DNA of 64,000 nt from Rhodospirillaceae bacterium UBA1479 (GTDB lineage Bacteria; Pseudomonadota; Alphaproteobacteria; Rhodospirillales; Casp-alpha2), in NCBI GenBank assembly GCA_002325375.1, contig DCRZ01000003.1, positions 124,001 through 188,000 of the forward strand, read 5' to 3'. Below are positions 1 to 7,938 of the stretch, one piece after another. The notes beneath the pieces are model-generated. The model made no database searches. It saw only the letters and a program-made list of their open reading frames with translations, and had not been told where the DNA came from. A program made the translations under genes and the position numbers. Numbering within the stretch: the first letter of the stretch is position 1; each line of letters opens with the position of its first letter.

Positions 1-880
1 CGAATTTTTCGCCCATGAACATCTGCAGCAGCAGTTCGCGGACCGGCTCCAAGGTCGCGTAGGGCAGCAGCAGTTCCAGGCGTCCGCCGCGGTCTTCCAT
101 GTCGATGCGCAGGCGCGTCACGATGGCGGCGTTGGACGGCCGGGAAATCGTCGCGAAGCGCGGGTTGGTTTCCAGGCGGTCGAAACGGAAGGTTACGGGG
201 CTCAGGGGCTCGAACGCCGCCGACAAATCCGTCAGCATGACGTGAATCATGCGCTCAACCAGGGAGCGTTCGATGGTGGTGTAAGGACGGCCCTCGATAC
301 GCATCGCGGCGGTGCCGCGGCGGCCGCCCAAAAGCACGTCGACGATGGAATAGATCAGCGAGGAATCGACCGTGATCAGCCCGAAGTTGTCCCATTCCTC
401 GGCCTTGAACACGCTCAGCATGGCCGGCAGGGGGATCGAGTTCAGGTAATCGCCGAACCGGATGGAGGCGATGTTGTCGAGCGAGACTTCGACGTTGTCC
501 GAGGTGAAGTTACGAAGACTGGTCGACATCAGACGCACGAGACGGTCGAACACGACCTCGAGCATCGGCAAGCGTTCGTAGGACACCAGGGCCGACGACA
601 GGATCGCCTGGATGCCCGATTTCTCGGCGCCTTCCTCGTGACTGTCGTCAAAGCCAAGAAGGCTGTCGATTTCATCCTGGTTAAGAACGCGGGTGGCTTC
701 GGGGGCGGCCATGCCGACATCGGTCGACGCACCGTCGCCGTCGCCGCCCATCATGGCTTCCCATTCGGCGGCCAGCTCGTCCTGTTCGTCGCCGCCACCG
801 CCGCCTTCGCCGCCGTCGCCGCCCATGGCGGCTTCCCATTCGGCGGCCATCGCGTCTTGATCGTCAGCCGGGCTCGTCAT
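1..880 (-). CDS. fliM: FliM, flagellar motor switch protein (3' end cut by window)
   Basis: FliM is the middle ring protein of the cytoplasmic C-ring; it binds CheY-P and sets rotation direction. Reading the minus strand from ATG at 880 gives an open frame to the window edge. The EIDSLL peptide typical of the FliM CheY-binding segment lies near residue 70, followed by a FliM middle domain with YERLPMLEVVFDRL, SIRFGDYLNSIPLPAML and DVLLGG. The N-terminus ahead of the CheY-binding peptide is unusual: acidic, glycine-rich, and carrying two near-identical copies of an AAEWEA..MGGDG peptide. It starts 27 bp downstream of fliL in the same direction, the usual fliL-fliM pairing. The C-terminal FliN-like domain is mostly outside the window. 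Confidence 0.95.
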   Translation of the reverse strand, partial: MTSPADDQDAMAAEWEAAMGGDGGEGGGGGDEQDELAAEWEAMMGGDGDGASTDVGMAAPEATRVLNQDEIDSLLGFDDSHEEGAEKSGIQAILSSALVSYERLPMLEVVFDRLVRLMSTSLRNFTSDNVEVSLDNIASIRFGDYLNSIPLPAMLSVFKAEEWDNFGLITVDSSLIYSIVDVLLGGRRGTAAMRIEGRPYTTIERSLVERMIHVMLTDLSAAFEPLSPVTFRFDRLETNPRFATISRPSNAAIVTRLRIDMEDRGGRLELLLPYATLEPVRELLLQMFMGEKF

Positions 881-907
881 CCGTCACATCCCCTGCGTAC
901 CATAAGT

Positions 908-1465
908 CTACTGAACCAGCATTTCCTTGAACAGGACGTCCTTGACCTGAGCCGGCGCCGTCGCCGCCCGGACCCGGCGCAGAAGTTCCTCGCGCAGGCG
1001 GTACATACCGGCGGAACCCTGCAGGTCCTCGATCCTGAGTTCCCGCAGATAGACCTGGAAATTGTCCATCACGCGATCCTTCACGGCATCGATGATCAGT
1101 TTGTCCTGTTCGCTCGCCACTTCGAGCGACACCTTCATTTTCAAAAACTGGGATTTGCGGCCGGCCGTGTTCAGGTTGACCAGAACCTCCGGCAAATCAT
1201 GGAACAGGCCGATGCCCTCCGGCGCCTCACCCGAAGCGACCGCGGAGGAACTGTCCTTGCCCGTGATCATTGAAATCAGGGGCTCAAGCAAGCCCGTGAA
1301 GAACGCCGCCGCGGCCCCCCCCACGACAAGCAGAAGCACCGCAACGATGATGATGAGCTTCTTCTTGCTCTTGGAGGCACCCTCGGAAGAGCCGCCTTCT
1401 TCGCCGTCGGCATCTTCGTCAGCGCCGCCGACCTCTTCGTTTTCTAGATCGTCGTCGTCAGCCAT
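908..1465 (-). CDS. fliL: FliL, flagellar basal body-associated stator protein
   Basis: FliL is a single-pass inner-membrane protein that surrounds and supports the stator units. The 185-residue product has a very acidic cytoplasmic N-terminus (residues 1-30), a short lysine patch, one hydrophobic helix at about residues 36-60 (LIIIVAVLLLVVGGAAAAFF) and a periplasmic domain with FLKMKVSLEV and a conserved C-terminal RVRAATAPAQVKDVLF-type end. Size and order match the family. It is the first gene of a minus-strand unit with fliM and is divergent from flgF across a 409-bp gap. No clear sigma-54 site was found on its side of that gap. Confidence 0.93.
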   Translation of the reverse strand: MADDDDLENEEVGGADEDADGEEGGSSEGASKSKKKLIIIVAVLLLVVGGAAAAFFTGLLEPLISMITGKDSSSAVASGEAPEGIGLFHDLPEVLVNLNTAGRKSQFLKMKVSLEVASEQDKLIIDAVKDRVMDNFQVYLRELRIEDLQGSAGMYRLREELLRRVRAATAPAQVKDVLFKEMLVQ

Positions 1466-1675
1466 ATCCGGGGCAACCGTTTCCTAGCGTCCTGATCCCA
1501 AGTCTTGGCACTTTAAAATCAGGTCGTTAACAAGTCGTTGAAGCGGGAATAGGGCGTTGCCCCCCGGCACATCCGGCCCAAGCGCCCATTCAAGGCACCC
1601 GCACGCACCCCTGACCGCAATCATACCAAAGTCCCACCACCGCCAGCAACGGCTGGCTCTAGGCAAGAAATACCC

Positions 1676-1688
1676 GGCAAAGGCTGCC
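1676..1688 (+). promoter_or_regulatory. Dyad GGCA-N5-TGCC, candidate flagellar activator (FlbD-type) site
   Basis: The sequence GGCAAAGGCTGCC lies 75 bp upstream of the sigma-54-type promoter of flgF. Similar dyads occur at similar distances before flgE1, flgI and fliK. FlbD is known to bind short GC-rich ftr elements upstream of sigma-54 flagellar promoters in Caulobacter, and fliX, the FlbD partner gene, is in this window. Assignment to FlbD is inference. Confidence 0.5.
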
Positions 1689-1763
1689 AAAGGTATCTGG
1701 ATTTTCCCAGTGCCCAGACCTGATAAATATATTTATCTATTTGAAATAACTCATTTTTTTAAC

Positions 1764-1780
1764 TTGGCACGGGGGCTGCA
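1764..1780 (+). promoter_or_regulatory. Sigma-54-type promoter of flgFGAH
   Basis: TTGGCACGGGGGCTGCA matches the YTGGCACG-N4-TTGCW consensus with one mismatch and correct spacing. It lies about 95 bp before the flgF start. The rest of the 409-bp fliL-flgF gap holds an AT-rich stretch around 1725-1760 with a TTTGAAA core, and nothing else recognised. Confidence 0.8.
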
Positions 1781-1874
1781 ACAGGTTTGGCGGAAATACG
1801 TGAACTGCCTTCCGGATGAAGGTCCCGCTAAAGGGGCCACACCGGAAGAGAACGAATAGAACGGGAAAAATCAG

Positions 1875-2612
1875 ATGGAAACCACAGCGGTCATTGCCGC
1901 TTCGCGCCAAGGCGCGCTCAAACGGCAGCTCGAGGTTGTCGCCAACAATTTGGCGAACATGAGCACCAACGGCTACAAATCCAGCCAGATGATGTTCGTT
2001 GAGCATGTCGTCAAAAGCAAAGGCGGCGAACGGCTCATCAGCCCCAAACTTACTTTTGCGCGCGATCTGGCGACCCGGCTCGACACCACGGACGGCGCCA
2101 TCGAAACCACGGGCAACCAGCTCGACATGGCGATCCGCAACGATGGCTTCTTCGTGGTCCGCGACCCGCAAGGCAACGAGTTCTACACCCGCAACGGCCA
2201 GTTTCGCCTGGATACGGGCGGTCAGATCGTCAACCAGCAGGGCTATCCGCTGCTGTCGACCGGCGGCCAGCCGATGACCCTCGGGGCCAACGACGCCGAA
2301 ATCAACGTCGGTCGCGACGGGACAATTTCGACCGAGAACGGCCAACTTGGAAAGGTCAGGGTCGTGCGCTTCGAAAATCCGCAAGATCTGGTGCAGACGT
2401 CGGGGGCCTTGTTCTCCTCGACCACGCCGGCCATCGATGTTGACAGCCCGGATGTCATCCAGGGCGCTCTGGAAGGGTCCAACGTGGAGCCGATCCTGGA
2501 GATGGCCAAGATGATCGAACTGCACCGCAGTTATGAAAGCGCCAAGTCCTTCATCGAACGTGAGGACGAACGCCAGAAGGAAATGATCAGAAGCCTGGCG
2601 CGCGACGCTTAA
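1875..2612 (+). CDS. flgF: FlgF, proximal rod protein
   Basis: FlgF forms part of the proximal rod of the flagellar basal body and is exported by the flagellar type III system. The 245-residue protein has the rod/hook N-terminal signature (VVANNLANMSTNGYKS, residues 22-37), the central NDGFFVV and YTRNGQFRLD motifs, and the C-terminal heptad segment ending in a family-typical ALEGSNVEPILEMAKMIELHRSYE block. The length is normal for FlgF. It opens a four-gene unit with flgG, flgA and flgH. The start is preceded by ACGGGAAAAA, a spacing also seen before flgG and flgI. Confidence 0.95.
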   Translation: METTAVIAASRQGALKRQLEVVANNLANMSTNGYKSSQMMFVEHVVKSKGGERLISPKLTFARDLATRLDTTDGAIETTGNQLDMAIRNDGFFVVRDPQGNEFYTRNGQFRLDTGGQIVNQQGYPLLSTGGQPMTLGANDAEINVGRDGTISTENGQLGKVRVVRFENPQDLVQTSGALFSSTTPAIDVDSPDVIQGALEGSNVEPILEMAKMIELHRSYESAKSFIEREDERQKEMIRSLARDA

Positions 2613-2781
2613 ACCGGCGACGCCACGGCACCGATTGATCGGGCCGAAAGCCCGGAAAGACCATCACCGGCCGAACGCCGGAACAAAATAAACGTGCGGC
2701 TGAAGCGCCGCGTCGACGACACGACAGAACGCACAACGCAACACGCCGGAATCGCAACCGGCAAGCGAAAGGACGGGAAAA

Positions 2782-3567
2782 ATGAGATCGCTTGATATCG
2801 GCTCGACAGGCATGATTGCCCAACAGCGAAACGTCGAGGTCATCTCCAACAACCTCGCCAACATGAACACAACGGCCTTCAAACGCCGGCGCACGGAGTT
2901 CCAGGACCTGATTTACCAGGACCTGCGCCGCGTCGGGTCGACCTCGGCCGACAACGGCGCCATCGTGCCCACGGGCGTGCAGCTCGGCCTTGGTGTGAAA
3001 CTGGCCGCCGTCTATCGTATCCACGAACAGGGCAACCTGTCGTCCACCGACAACACCTTCGACATGGCCATTCAGGGCAAGGGCTTCTTCCAGGTCCAGT
3101 TGCCCACGGGCGAAACCGCCTATACCCGCGACGGCACGTTCCAGCTTAACGAGAACGGCCAGATCGTGACCCATGACGGTTATCTCCTGAATCCGCCGAT
3201 CACGGTGCAGGACGACGCCATCGACGTGACCATCAACGCGTCGGGCGAAGTTCTGGTGAAGATCGAAGGCCAGGTGCAGTTTTCCAACGCCGGCCAGATT
3301 CAGACCGTGAATTTCCAGAACGAACCCGGTTTGGAAGCCATCGGTAACAACCTCTACAAGGAAACCCCTGCGTCCGGCAGCGCGACCACCGGCAATCCCG
3401 GAACGGAAGGCTACGGCACCATTCTTCAGGGCTTCCTGGAAACCTCGAACGTGAACGCGGTGGAAGAGATCTCCAACCTGATCTCCGCCCAGCGGGCCTA
3501 TGAAATGAACTCCAAGGTCATTCAGACCTCGGACGAAATGCTGGGAACGCTGACGTCGCTCCGCTAA
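2782..3567 (+). CDS. flgG: FlgG, distal rod protein
   Basis: FlgG makes the distal rod that passes through the P and L rings. The 261-residue length is typical. Family motifs are the N-terminal VISNNLANMNTTAFKRRR, the DMAIQGKGFFQV core, YTRDGTFQLNENGQIV, and the C-terminal LETSNVNAVEEISNLISAQRAYE with a final SDEMLGTLTSLR. It lies 169 bp after flgF. The gap contains no recognisable gene and ends in ACGGGAAAA just before ATG, a likely ribosome-binding context. Confidence 0.97.
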   Translation: MRSLDIGSTGMIAQQRNVEVISNNLANMNTTAFKRRRTEFQDLIYQDLRRVGSTSADNGAIVPTGVQLGLGVKLAAVYRIHEQGNLSSTDNTFDMAIQGKGFFQVQLPTGETAYTRDGTFQLNENGQIVTHDGYLLNPPITVQDDAIDVTINASGEVLVKIEGQVQFSNAGQIQTVNFQNEPGLEAIGNNLYKETPASGSATTGNPGTEGYGTILQGFLETSNVNAVEEISNLISAQRAYEMNSKVIQTSDEMLGTLTSLR

Positions 3568-3658
3568 TCGGCACGACAAGTAAACAGTAAAGCCAGAACG
3601 GCTTCGTAAGTCCGCAAGACTTTGAAAAGGCCGAAAGGTCTCAGAAAGGTAAAGTGAC

Positions 3659-4684
3659 ATGACCGCCCGAAATCTGTTCATCGCCGCCGTATTGGCCGCA
3701 GCCCTGGTGCCCGTCGCCGCGCTGCCCGCGGCCGGTGCCGCCAAGAAAACGTCGCCCGCCGACGCGGCGGAGCAGAGCGAGAAGGTGACCGCGCCGTTGC
3801 TCCGCGACTCCGTTACCGTCGATGACAAGGTGGTCTACCTGGGCGACCTGTTCATCAACGTCGGCGAGAAAGCCGATGCCGCAGTGGCCTACGCCCCCGC
3901 CCCCGGCGAACGGGCCATCTTCGATGCCCGCTGGCTGTACCGGGTGGCGCGGGCCTACCGTCTGAACTGGCGGCCGCTGTCGGCCCGCCAACAGGTCGTC
4001 GTCGAACGCGTCAGCCAGGTCATCGAACGGGCCGAAATTATCGACACCATCATGGCGGCATTGTTTGAAAAGGGTGCGGACCCGGCCTCTGAACTGGACC
4101 TGTCGACGCAGTTGACCCGCGTCCATATCGCCGGCAGCGCCACCCCCACCATCGGCGTCGACGACATCACCTACGATCCGCGCAACCAGCGCTTCGCGGC
4201 GGTCATCTCAATCCCCAAAGGCGATCCGGCCGGGGAACGGCTGCGCCTGACCGGCCGCTTGTACCCGGTCGTCAAGATCCCGGTCGTATCGAAGGTCATG
4301 GCGCGCAACGACATCCTTACGGAACGTGACGTGAAATGGATCCGCATCCGCGCCGACCGCATCATGCCGGACACGGTGACCAAACTGGAAGATCTGGTCG
4401 GCATGTCTGTCAAGCGCGGCCTGCGGCCCGACGACGTGATCCGCCTGTCCGACGTCGAACGCCCGATCCTGGTGGAACGCGGCTCGCTTGTGACCGTCAC
4501 CCTAAGCCACGGCCCGCTGTCCCTGACCGCACAAGGCAAGGCGCTTGAGCGGGGGGCTCTCGGCGACGTGGTGCAGATCGTCAATCGGCGCTCCAAGTCC
4601 GTGTTCGAAGGCGAAATCACGGGGCCCAGCCGGGCCAAGGTGACGATGATGAGCATTCGCGAATTGGCGCAGAACAGCCAGTAA
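3659..4684 (+). CDS. flgA: FlgA, P-ring assembly chaperone
   Basis: FlgA is a periplasmic chaperone needed for polymerising FlgI into the P ring. The 341-residue product begins with a Sec signal peptide (about residues 1-27, hydrophobic IAAVLAAALVPVAAL, Ala-rich cleavage region). The C-terminal half resembles the FlgA/SAF domain: VVSKVMARNDILTERDVKWIRI, then LVGMSVKRGLRPDDVI, and a final VQIVNRRSKSVFEGEI segment. The N-terminal half (residues 40-180) is longer than in enteric FlgA (about 220 residues), as in many alphaproteobacteria. It follows flgG and precedes flgH. Confidence 0.9.
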   Translation: MTARNLFIAAVLAAALVPVAALPAAGAAKKTSPADAAEQSEKVTAPLLRDSVTVDDKVVYLGDLFINVGEKADAAVAYAPAPGERAIFDARWLYRVARAYRLNWRPLSARQQVVVERVSQVIERAEIIDTIMAALFEKGADPASELDLSTQLTRVHIAGSATPTIGVDDITYDPRNQRFAAVISIPKGDPAGERLRLTGRLYPVVKIPVVSKVMARNDILTERDVKWIRIRADRIMPDTVTKLEDLVGMSVKRGLRPDDVIRLSDVERPILVERGSLVTVTLSHGPLSLTAQGKALERGALGDVVQIVNRRSKSVFEGEITGPSRAKVTMMSIRELAQNSQ

Positions 4685-4736
4685 CGGCACGAAAGGAATT
4701 CGCCCCTTCCCTTAAGGGGCAATTAGGAGAAAACCC

Positions 4737-5510
4737 ATGAACGGCTCGATCATCTCCCTCTCCCGTCAGTTGCTTCGGACCACGGCTTTGGTCACGTTGC
4801 TGGCCGGCACGGTCGCCGGATGCAACACCCTCACCCGCCTGTCACAGGTCGGTGACGAACCGAAGATCACGCCGATCCAGAACCCGACGGGACGGCCCGA
4901 CTACAAGCCGGTGTCCATGCCCATGCCGGCGCCCAAGATCGCCGAACGCAACCCCAATTCATTGTGGCGGGCGGGGGCGCGGGCCTTCTTCAAGGATCTG
5001 CGCGCCAAGCAGGTCGGCGACATCATGACCGTGCAGATGACCCTGAGCGACAGCGCGACCTTGGAAAACAAGACGGAGCGCGACCGCATCGACAATGAAT
5101 CGGCGAACGTCACCAACCTGTTGGGCTTCGAGGGCGAACTGACCCGCTACCTGCCCGACGGCGTGAACCCGGCCGCCATCGCCAACTTCGGCAACACCCA
5201 CGGCACGGAAGGCGACGGGTCGATCGAACGGTCGGAAGAAATCAGCCTGACCTTCGCCGCGGTCGTCACCCAGGTTCTGCCCAACGGCAACCTGGTCATC
5301 ATGGGCCGCCAGGAACTCCGGGTGAACTCGGAACTGCGCGAACTCATGGTCACCGGCGTGGTGCGGCCTTCCGACATCGATTCCGACAACAAGATTTCCC
5401 ATGAAAAGATCGCAGAAATGCGGGTCGCCTACGGCGGGCGCGGAACGCTGAGCGAACTTCAGCAGCCCCGCTGGGGAATGCAACTTTGGGACATCCTCTT
5501 CCCGTTCTAG
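4737..5510 (+). CDS. flgH: FlgH, L-ring lipoprotein
   Basis: FlgH is the outer-membrane lipoprotein that forms the L ring. The 257-residue product has a lipoprotein signal (TLLAGTVAGC) with the lipobox cysteine near residue 29. Diagnostic family regions follow: SLWRAGARAFFKDLRAKQVGDIMTVQ, a middle segment, then LPNGNLVIMGRQELRVNSELRELMVTGVVRPSDI and a C-terminal GMQLWDILFPF. ATG follows TTAGGAGAAAACCC, a strong ribosome-binding site. It is the last gene of the flgFGAH unit and is followed by an intrinsic terminator. Confidence 0.96.
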   Translation: MNGSIISLSRQLLRTTALVTLLAGTVAGCNTLTRLSQVGDEPKITPIQNPTGRPDYKPVSMPMPAPKIAERNPNSLWRAGARAFFKDLRAKQVGDIMTVQMTLSDSATLENKTERDRIDNESANVTNLLGFEGELTRYLPDGVNPAAIANFGNTHGTEGDGSIERSEEISLTFAAVVTQVLPNGNLVIMGRQELRVNSELRELMVTGVVRPSDIDSDNKISHEKIAEMRVAYGGRGTLSELQQPRWGMQLWDILFPF

Positions 5511-5585
5511 AAGGAGCGGCATCTCCACCGAACGGACAACAGTTTCCCGTTCTAGGTTCGTATGAAGAACCTGGATCAACTTCAA

Positions 5586-5616
5586 AGGCCGGCGCCCAGC
5601 GCCGGCCTCTTTTTTT
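5586..5616 (+). terminator. Rho-independent terminator after flgH
   Basis: A perfect 10-bp stem (AGGCCGGCGC / GCGCCGGCCT, loop CCA) is followed by a run of T broken once by C. It closes the flgFGAH transcript. Confidence 0.92.
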
Positions 5617-5630
5617 GTAAAATCTGACAG

Positions 5631-5900
5631 CGGAGTCCGCTAAGCGCCCTGGGGATGGTGGGGTTGGCCAGGGCGCGTGGTCGAGGCGAAGCCCCTGCTC
5701 CAAGATTGGGGACCGACGCATGGCGCCCATCCATCTTGACTTCCCCCTGCCGTTTTCCTATGGCCTTTACCATGAACACGGCCCTGCACTTCTGCGTCAT
5801 TCTTCGCCGGCAGCATCCCCTCGCGGGAGGCTAGCCCCCGGCTTGGCGACGTCGCGTCCCCAGCCGTGGGGACCTGACCATTTGCCCCGCCAGACGGGGC
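5631..5900. other. Gene-free stretch with at least six inverted repeats; possible structured RNA or repeat element
   Basis: No convincing gene lies between flgH and rnk (5511-6000). Instead there is a chain of short inverted repeats: GCGGA/TCCGC at 5631-5641, GCGCCCTGG/CCAGGGCGC at 5644-5676, CAAGAT/ATCTTG at 5701-5738, CTGCCG/CGGCAG at 5747-5813, GTCCCC/GGGGAC at 5856-5873 and GCCCCG/CGGGGC at 5884-5900. Small open frames cross it on both strands but lack ribosome-binding sites and family resemblance. It could be a non-coding RNA, a 5' leader of rnk, or an interspersed repeat; strand is unknown. I could not match it to RNase P RNA, tmRNA, SRP RNA or 6S RNA. Confidence 0.4.
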
Positions 5901-6000
5901 AGACATAATCCAGACGCGACACCCGGCATTTTCAGAAATCACACGCAACGCACTCGGCGCGCCCATCCGCGCGCCGGCTTCCTTTTCAGAGGATCCTGCA

Positions 6001-6414
6001 ATGACCTTCGAAAACGCGACACAGTCCAAGCCCCCGATTACCATCGCCCGCAGCGACCATGACCGATTGTGGGGGCTTGCCGAGGGGGTGAGCGACAGAA
6101 ACCCCGACGTTTCCAGCCAGCTTCTTGCCGAACTCGACCGGGCGGAAATCGTTCCCGACGAACAAATTCAGGCGAATGTCGTCAGAATGGGCTCGACCCT
6201 GCGCTTCACCACCGACACGGGCGAAGACCGGACCATCACCCTGGTGTTCCCCAGCGACGCGGATATTTCGGCCGGCAAGGTGTCGATCCTGACCCCCATC
6301 GGCGCGGCGCTGATCGGCCTGTCGGCCGGACAGTCGATCGACTGGACCGGGCGTAACGGGCATCCCCACAGACTGGTGGTCGAAAGCGTGAACGGGATCG
6401 ACAATCCCGCCTGA
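6001..6414 (+). CDS. rnk: Rnk, nucleoside diphosphate kinase regulator (GreA/GreB family)
   Basis: Rnk is a small RNA-polymerase-binding protein of the GreA/GreB superfamily that competes with Gre factors. The 137-residue product matches the Rnk length. It has a short N-terminal helix-rich part (residues 15-50) and a GreA/B-type C-terminal domain: TLRFTTDTGEDRTITLVFPSDADISAGKVSILTPIGAALIGLSAGQSIDW. ATG follows AGAGGATCCTGCA, a good ribosome-binding site. It stands alone on the plus strand and shares a two-way terminator with convergent dksA, another RNA-polymerase secondary-channel factor. Confidence 0.88.
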   Translation: MTFENATQSKPPITIARSDHDRLWGLAEGVSDRNPDVSSQLLAELDRAEIVPDEQIQANVVRMGSTLRFTTDTGEDRTITLVFPSDADISAGKVSILTPIGAALIGLSAGQSIDWTGRNGHPHRLVVESVNGIDNPA

Positions 6415-6472
6415 CGCCGGCGCCGGAGAAGCCGGGGAATACGGAACAGCTGATCAATTCAGGACATAGAAA

Positions 6473-6511
6473 AGCCGCGCGAACCCGGCCATATCGGCCT
6501 TTCGCGCGGCT
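6473..6511. terminator. Bidirectional terminator between rnk and dksA
   Basis: An 11-bp perfect stem, AGCCGCGCGAA / TTCGCGCGGCT, lies between convergent rnk and dksA, with TCTTT on the plus side and CTTTT when read on the minus strand. Confidence 0.75.
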
Positions 6512-6531
6512 CTTTAACCTTTGCCGAGACC

Positions 6532-6948
6532 TTAGTCGTCCCGGTGCGTGCGCTCCATGCGCTCGTGGCGTTCCTGGGCTTCGATGCTCAGGGTCGCGAT
6601 CGGCCGGGCTTCCAGACGCTGGACGCTGATCGGCTCTTCCGTTTCCTCGCAATAGCCGTAGCTGCCGTCTTCGATGCGCTTCAGCGCCTCGTCGATCTTG
6701 GAGATCAGCTTGCGCGCGCGGTCGCGGGTGCGCAGTTCCAGCGCCCGTTCCGTTTCAATGGACGCACGGTCGGCGATATCGGGCTCGATGATGCCGCCTT
6801 CCTGCAGAGACTGGAGGGTTTCGTTGGATTCCTCGAGCAATTCGGCCCGCCATTTCAGGAGCTTCCGGCGGAAGTACTCCAGCATGACAGGATTCATGAA
6901 ATCCTTGTCTTTCTTGGGATTATAATCTGGCGGAACAGTAATCGTCAT
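6532..6948 (-). CDS. dksA: DksA-type RNA polymerase-binding transcription factor
   Basis: DksA binds the RNA polymerase secondary channel and works with ppGpp to control stable RNA, amino-acid and often flagellar promoters. The 138-residue protein shows the coiled-coil DxxDxA tip (EPDIADRASIE, residues 55-65) and the C-terminal globular region YGYCEETEEPISVQRLEARP. Only one of the four classical zinc-finger cysteines remains (C-E-E-T; the second pair is replaced in LSIEAQERHE). This cysteine-poor form is known among alphaproteobacterial DksA proteins. It lies 162 bp downstream of fliX on the same strand, so the two may be co-transcribed. Confidence 0.92.
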   Translation of the reverse strand: MTITVPPDYNPKKDKDFMNPVMLEYFRRKLLKWRAELLEESNETLQSLQEGGIIEPDIADRASIETERALELRTRDRARKLISKIDEALKRIEDGSYGYCEETEEPISVQRLEARPIATLSIEAQERHERMERTHRDD

Positions 6949-7110
6949 TTCTTAATCGTCTCCCCCGGTTAACTGCCAGGTTGCCGTTTGTCGACGGGCG
7001 CGGAATATACGGACCGGAGCGCCTAAGGGCAAGCCATCATTTATCCCGGCCTGGGGACAGGAAACCCATTGATTTCAGGGAAATAGAAGACCGAGCCCGG
7101 ACGGGCCGGT

Positions 7111-7539
7111 TTATCGGGTCAGCTTGGCCAGTTCAACTTCGGCGCGGAGCTCGATCTCATCAATCAGGGCATTCAGCCCCGCATCGTCGGTATCCGGGCG
7201 TTTTTCGCGCAAGGCCTGCGCCAATTCGATGACCTTTTCCTTGGGCAGGTTGCCCGTCAAAAGCGCCATCTGAAGATCTTCGAGACGATCAAGAAGCCGG
7301 TCGCCGCGGGCCATCAACAGGCCTTTGGAGCGGCCCTGGGTCGCGTCATCGGTCGCCTGCATGGCCAACACGGCGTCAACCCCAGCGACGGCCGAGCCCG
7401 ATATGGTGCCCGCCGCCTGCTCCGCCGTGTCGGCGGTCGCCGCGCGCAAATCATCGGCGAAGGCATCCGACGACGACGCGCCCGATTTGCGCTTCGATTT
7501 GTCGACACCCTTGGCGGGACCGATATTGGAAACCTTCAT
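7111..7539 (-). CDS. fliX: FliX, class II flagellar assembly regulator
   Basis: FliX couples assembly of the early basal body to activity of the sigma-54 activator FlbD in Caulobacter and relatives. I place the start at the ATG at 7539 (MKVSNIGPAK), giving 142 residues, because AAAGGTCAGGCA lies just before it; an upstream extension to 7695 has no such site. The protein has a variable low-complexity N-terminus (residues 10-60) and a conserved helical C-terminus with RLLDRLEDLQMALLTGNLP, ALREKRPDTDD and LIDEIELRAEVELAKL. Its presence supports FlbD-type control of the sigma-54 promoters in this window, although flbD itself is not here. Confidence 0.88.
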   Translation of the reverse strand: MKVSNIGPAKGVDKSKRKSGASSSDAFADDLRAATADTAEQAAGTISGSAVAGVDAVLAMQATDDATQGRSKGLLMARGDRLLDRLEDLQMALLTGNLPKEKVIELAQALREKRPDTDDAGLNALIDEIELRAEVELAKLTR

Positions 7540-7813
7540 TGCCTGACCTTTCCCCGCGACACCGACCGCGGCCCCGCAGTATGGCGCGCCCTTTATTGCC
7601 GGGCGGTTAATTTTTCGGAATTTCCGGATACCGCACCAGCCATCCGCCTGCGCGTCACACAGTCTGGCCCATGACACGGCAAAACACCAGACCATAGCCC
7701 GCTTTCGTGCACCGCTGTGGCGGCCTTCACAAGCCCTGTTTCGGTAATTTCACGCCTCACCGGCACGAGAACGAGAATGACTTGCAAACTCATAATCAGA
7801 CCGTTATAACTGG

Positions 7814-7840
7814 CGCAAATATTGATAATCATTCGCAATC
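7814..7840 (+). promoter_or_regulatory. Fur-like iron box upstream of the iron(III) transporter
   Basis: The stretch includes TGATAATCATT, an exact match to the core of the classical Fur box; about 15 of 19 positions of the full box fit. It lies about 100 bp before the binding-protein gene. Irr or another iron regulator is possible in an alphaproteobacterium. Confidence 0.6.
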
Positions 7841-7938
7841 TCATTTTTTGCCGGGATTTGGCCGGGGATTGCGGACAACCGTTCGACCCCTACGAGCCTC
7901 TGGGATTTCACAACCAAACCAACGAAGGACACTGACCC

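Noticed and set aside
1557..1859. 100-residue plus-strand frame between fliL and flgF
   Set aside because: It covers the candidate activator site and sigma-54-type promoter, and lacks a ribosome-binding site and family resemblance.
5831..5890. GGTCAGGTCC on the minus strand as an SRP RNA signature
   Set aside because: The conserved GGAAGGAAGCAGCC loop that follows in SRP RNA is absent.
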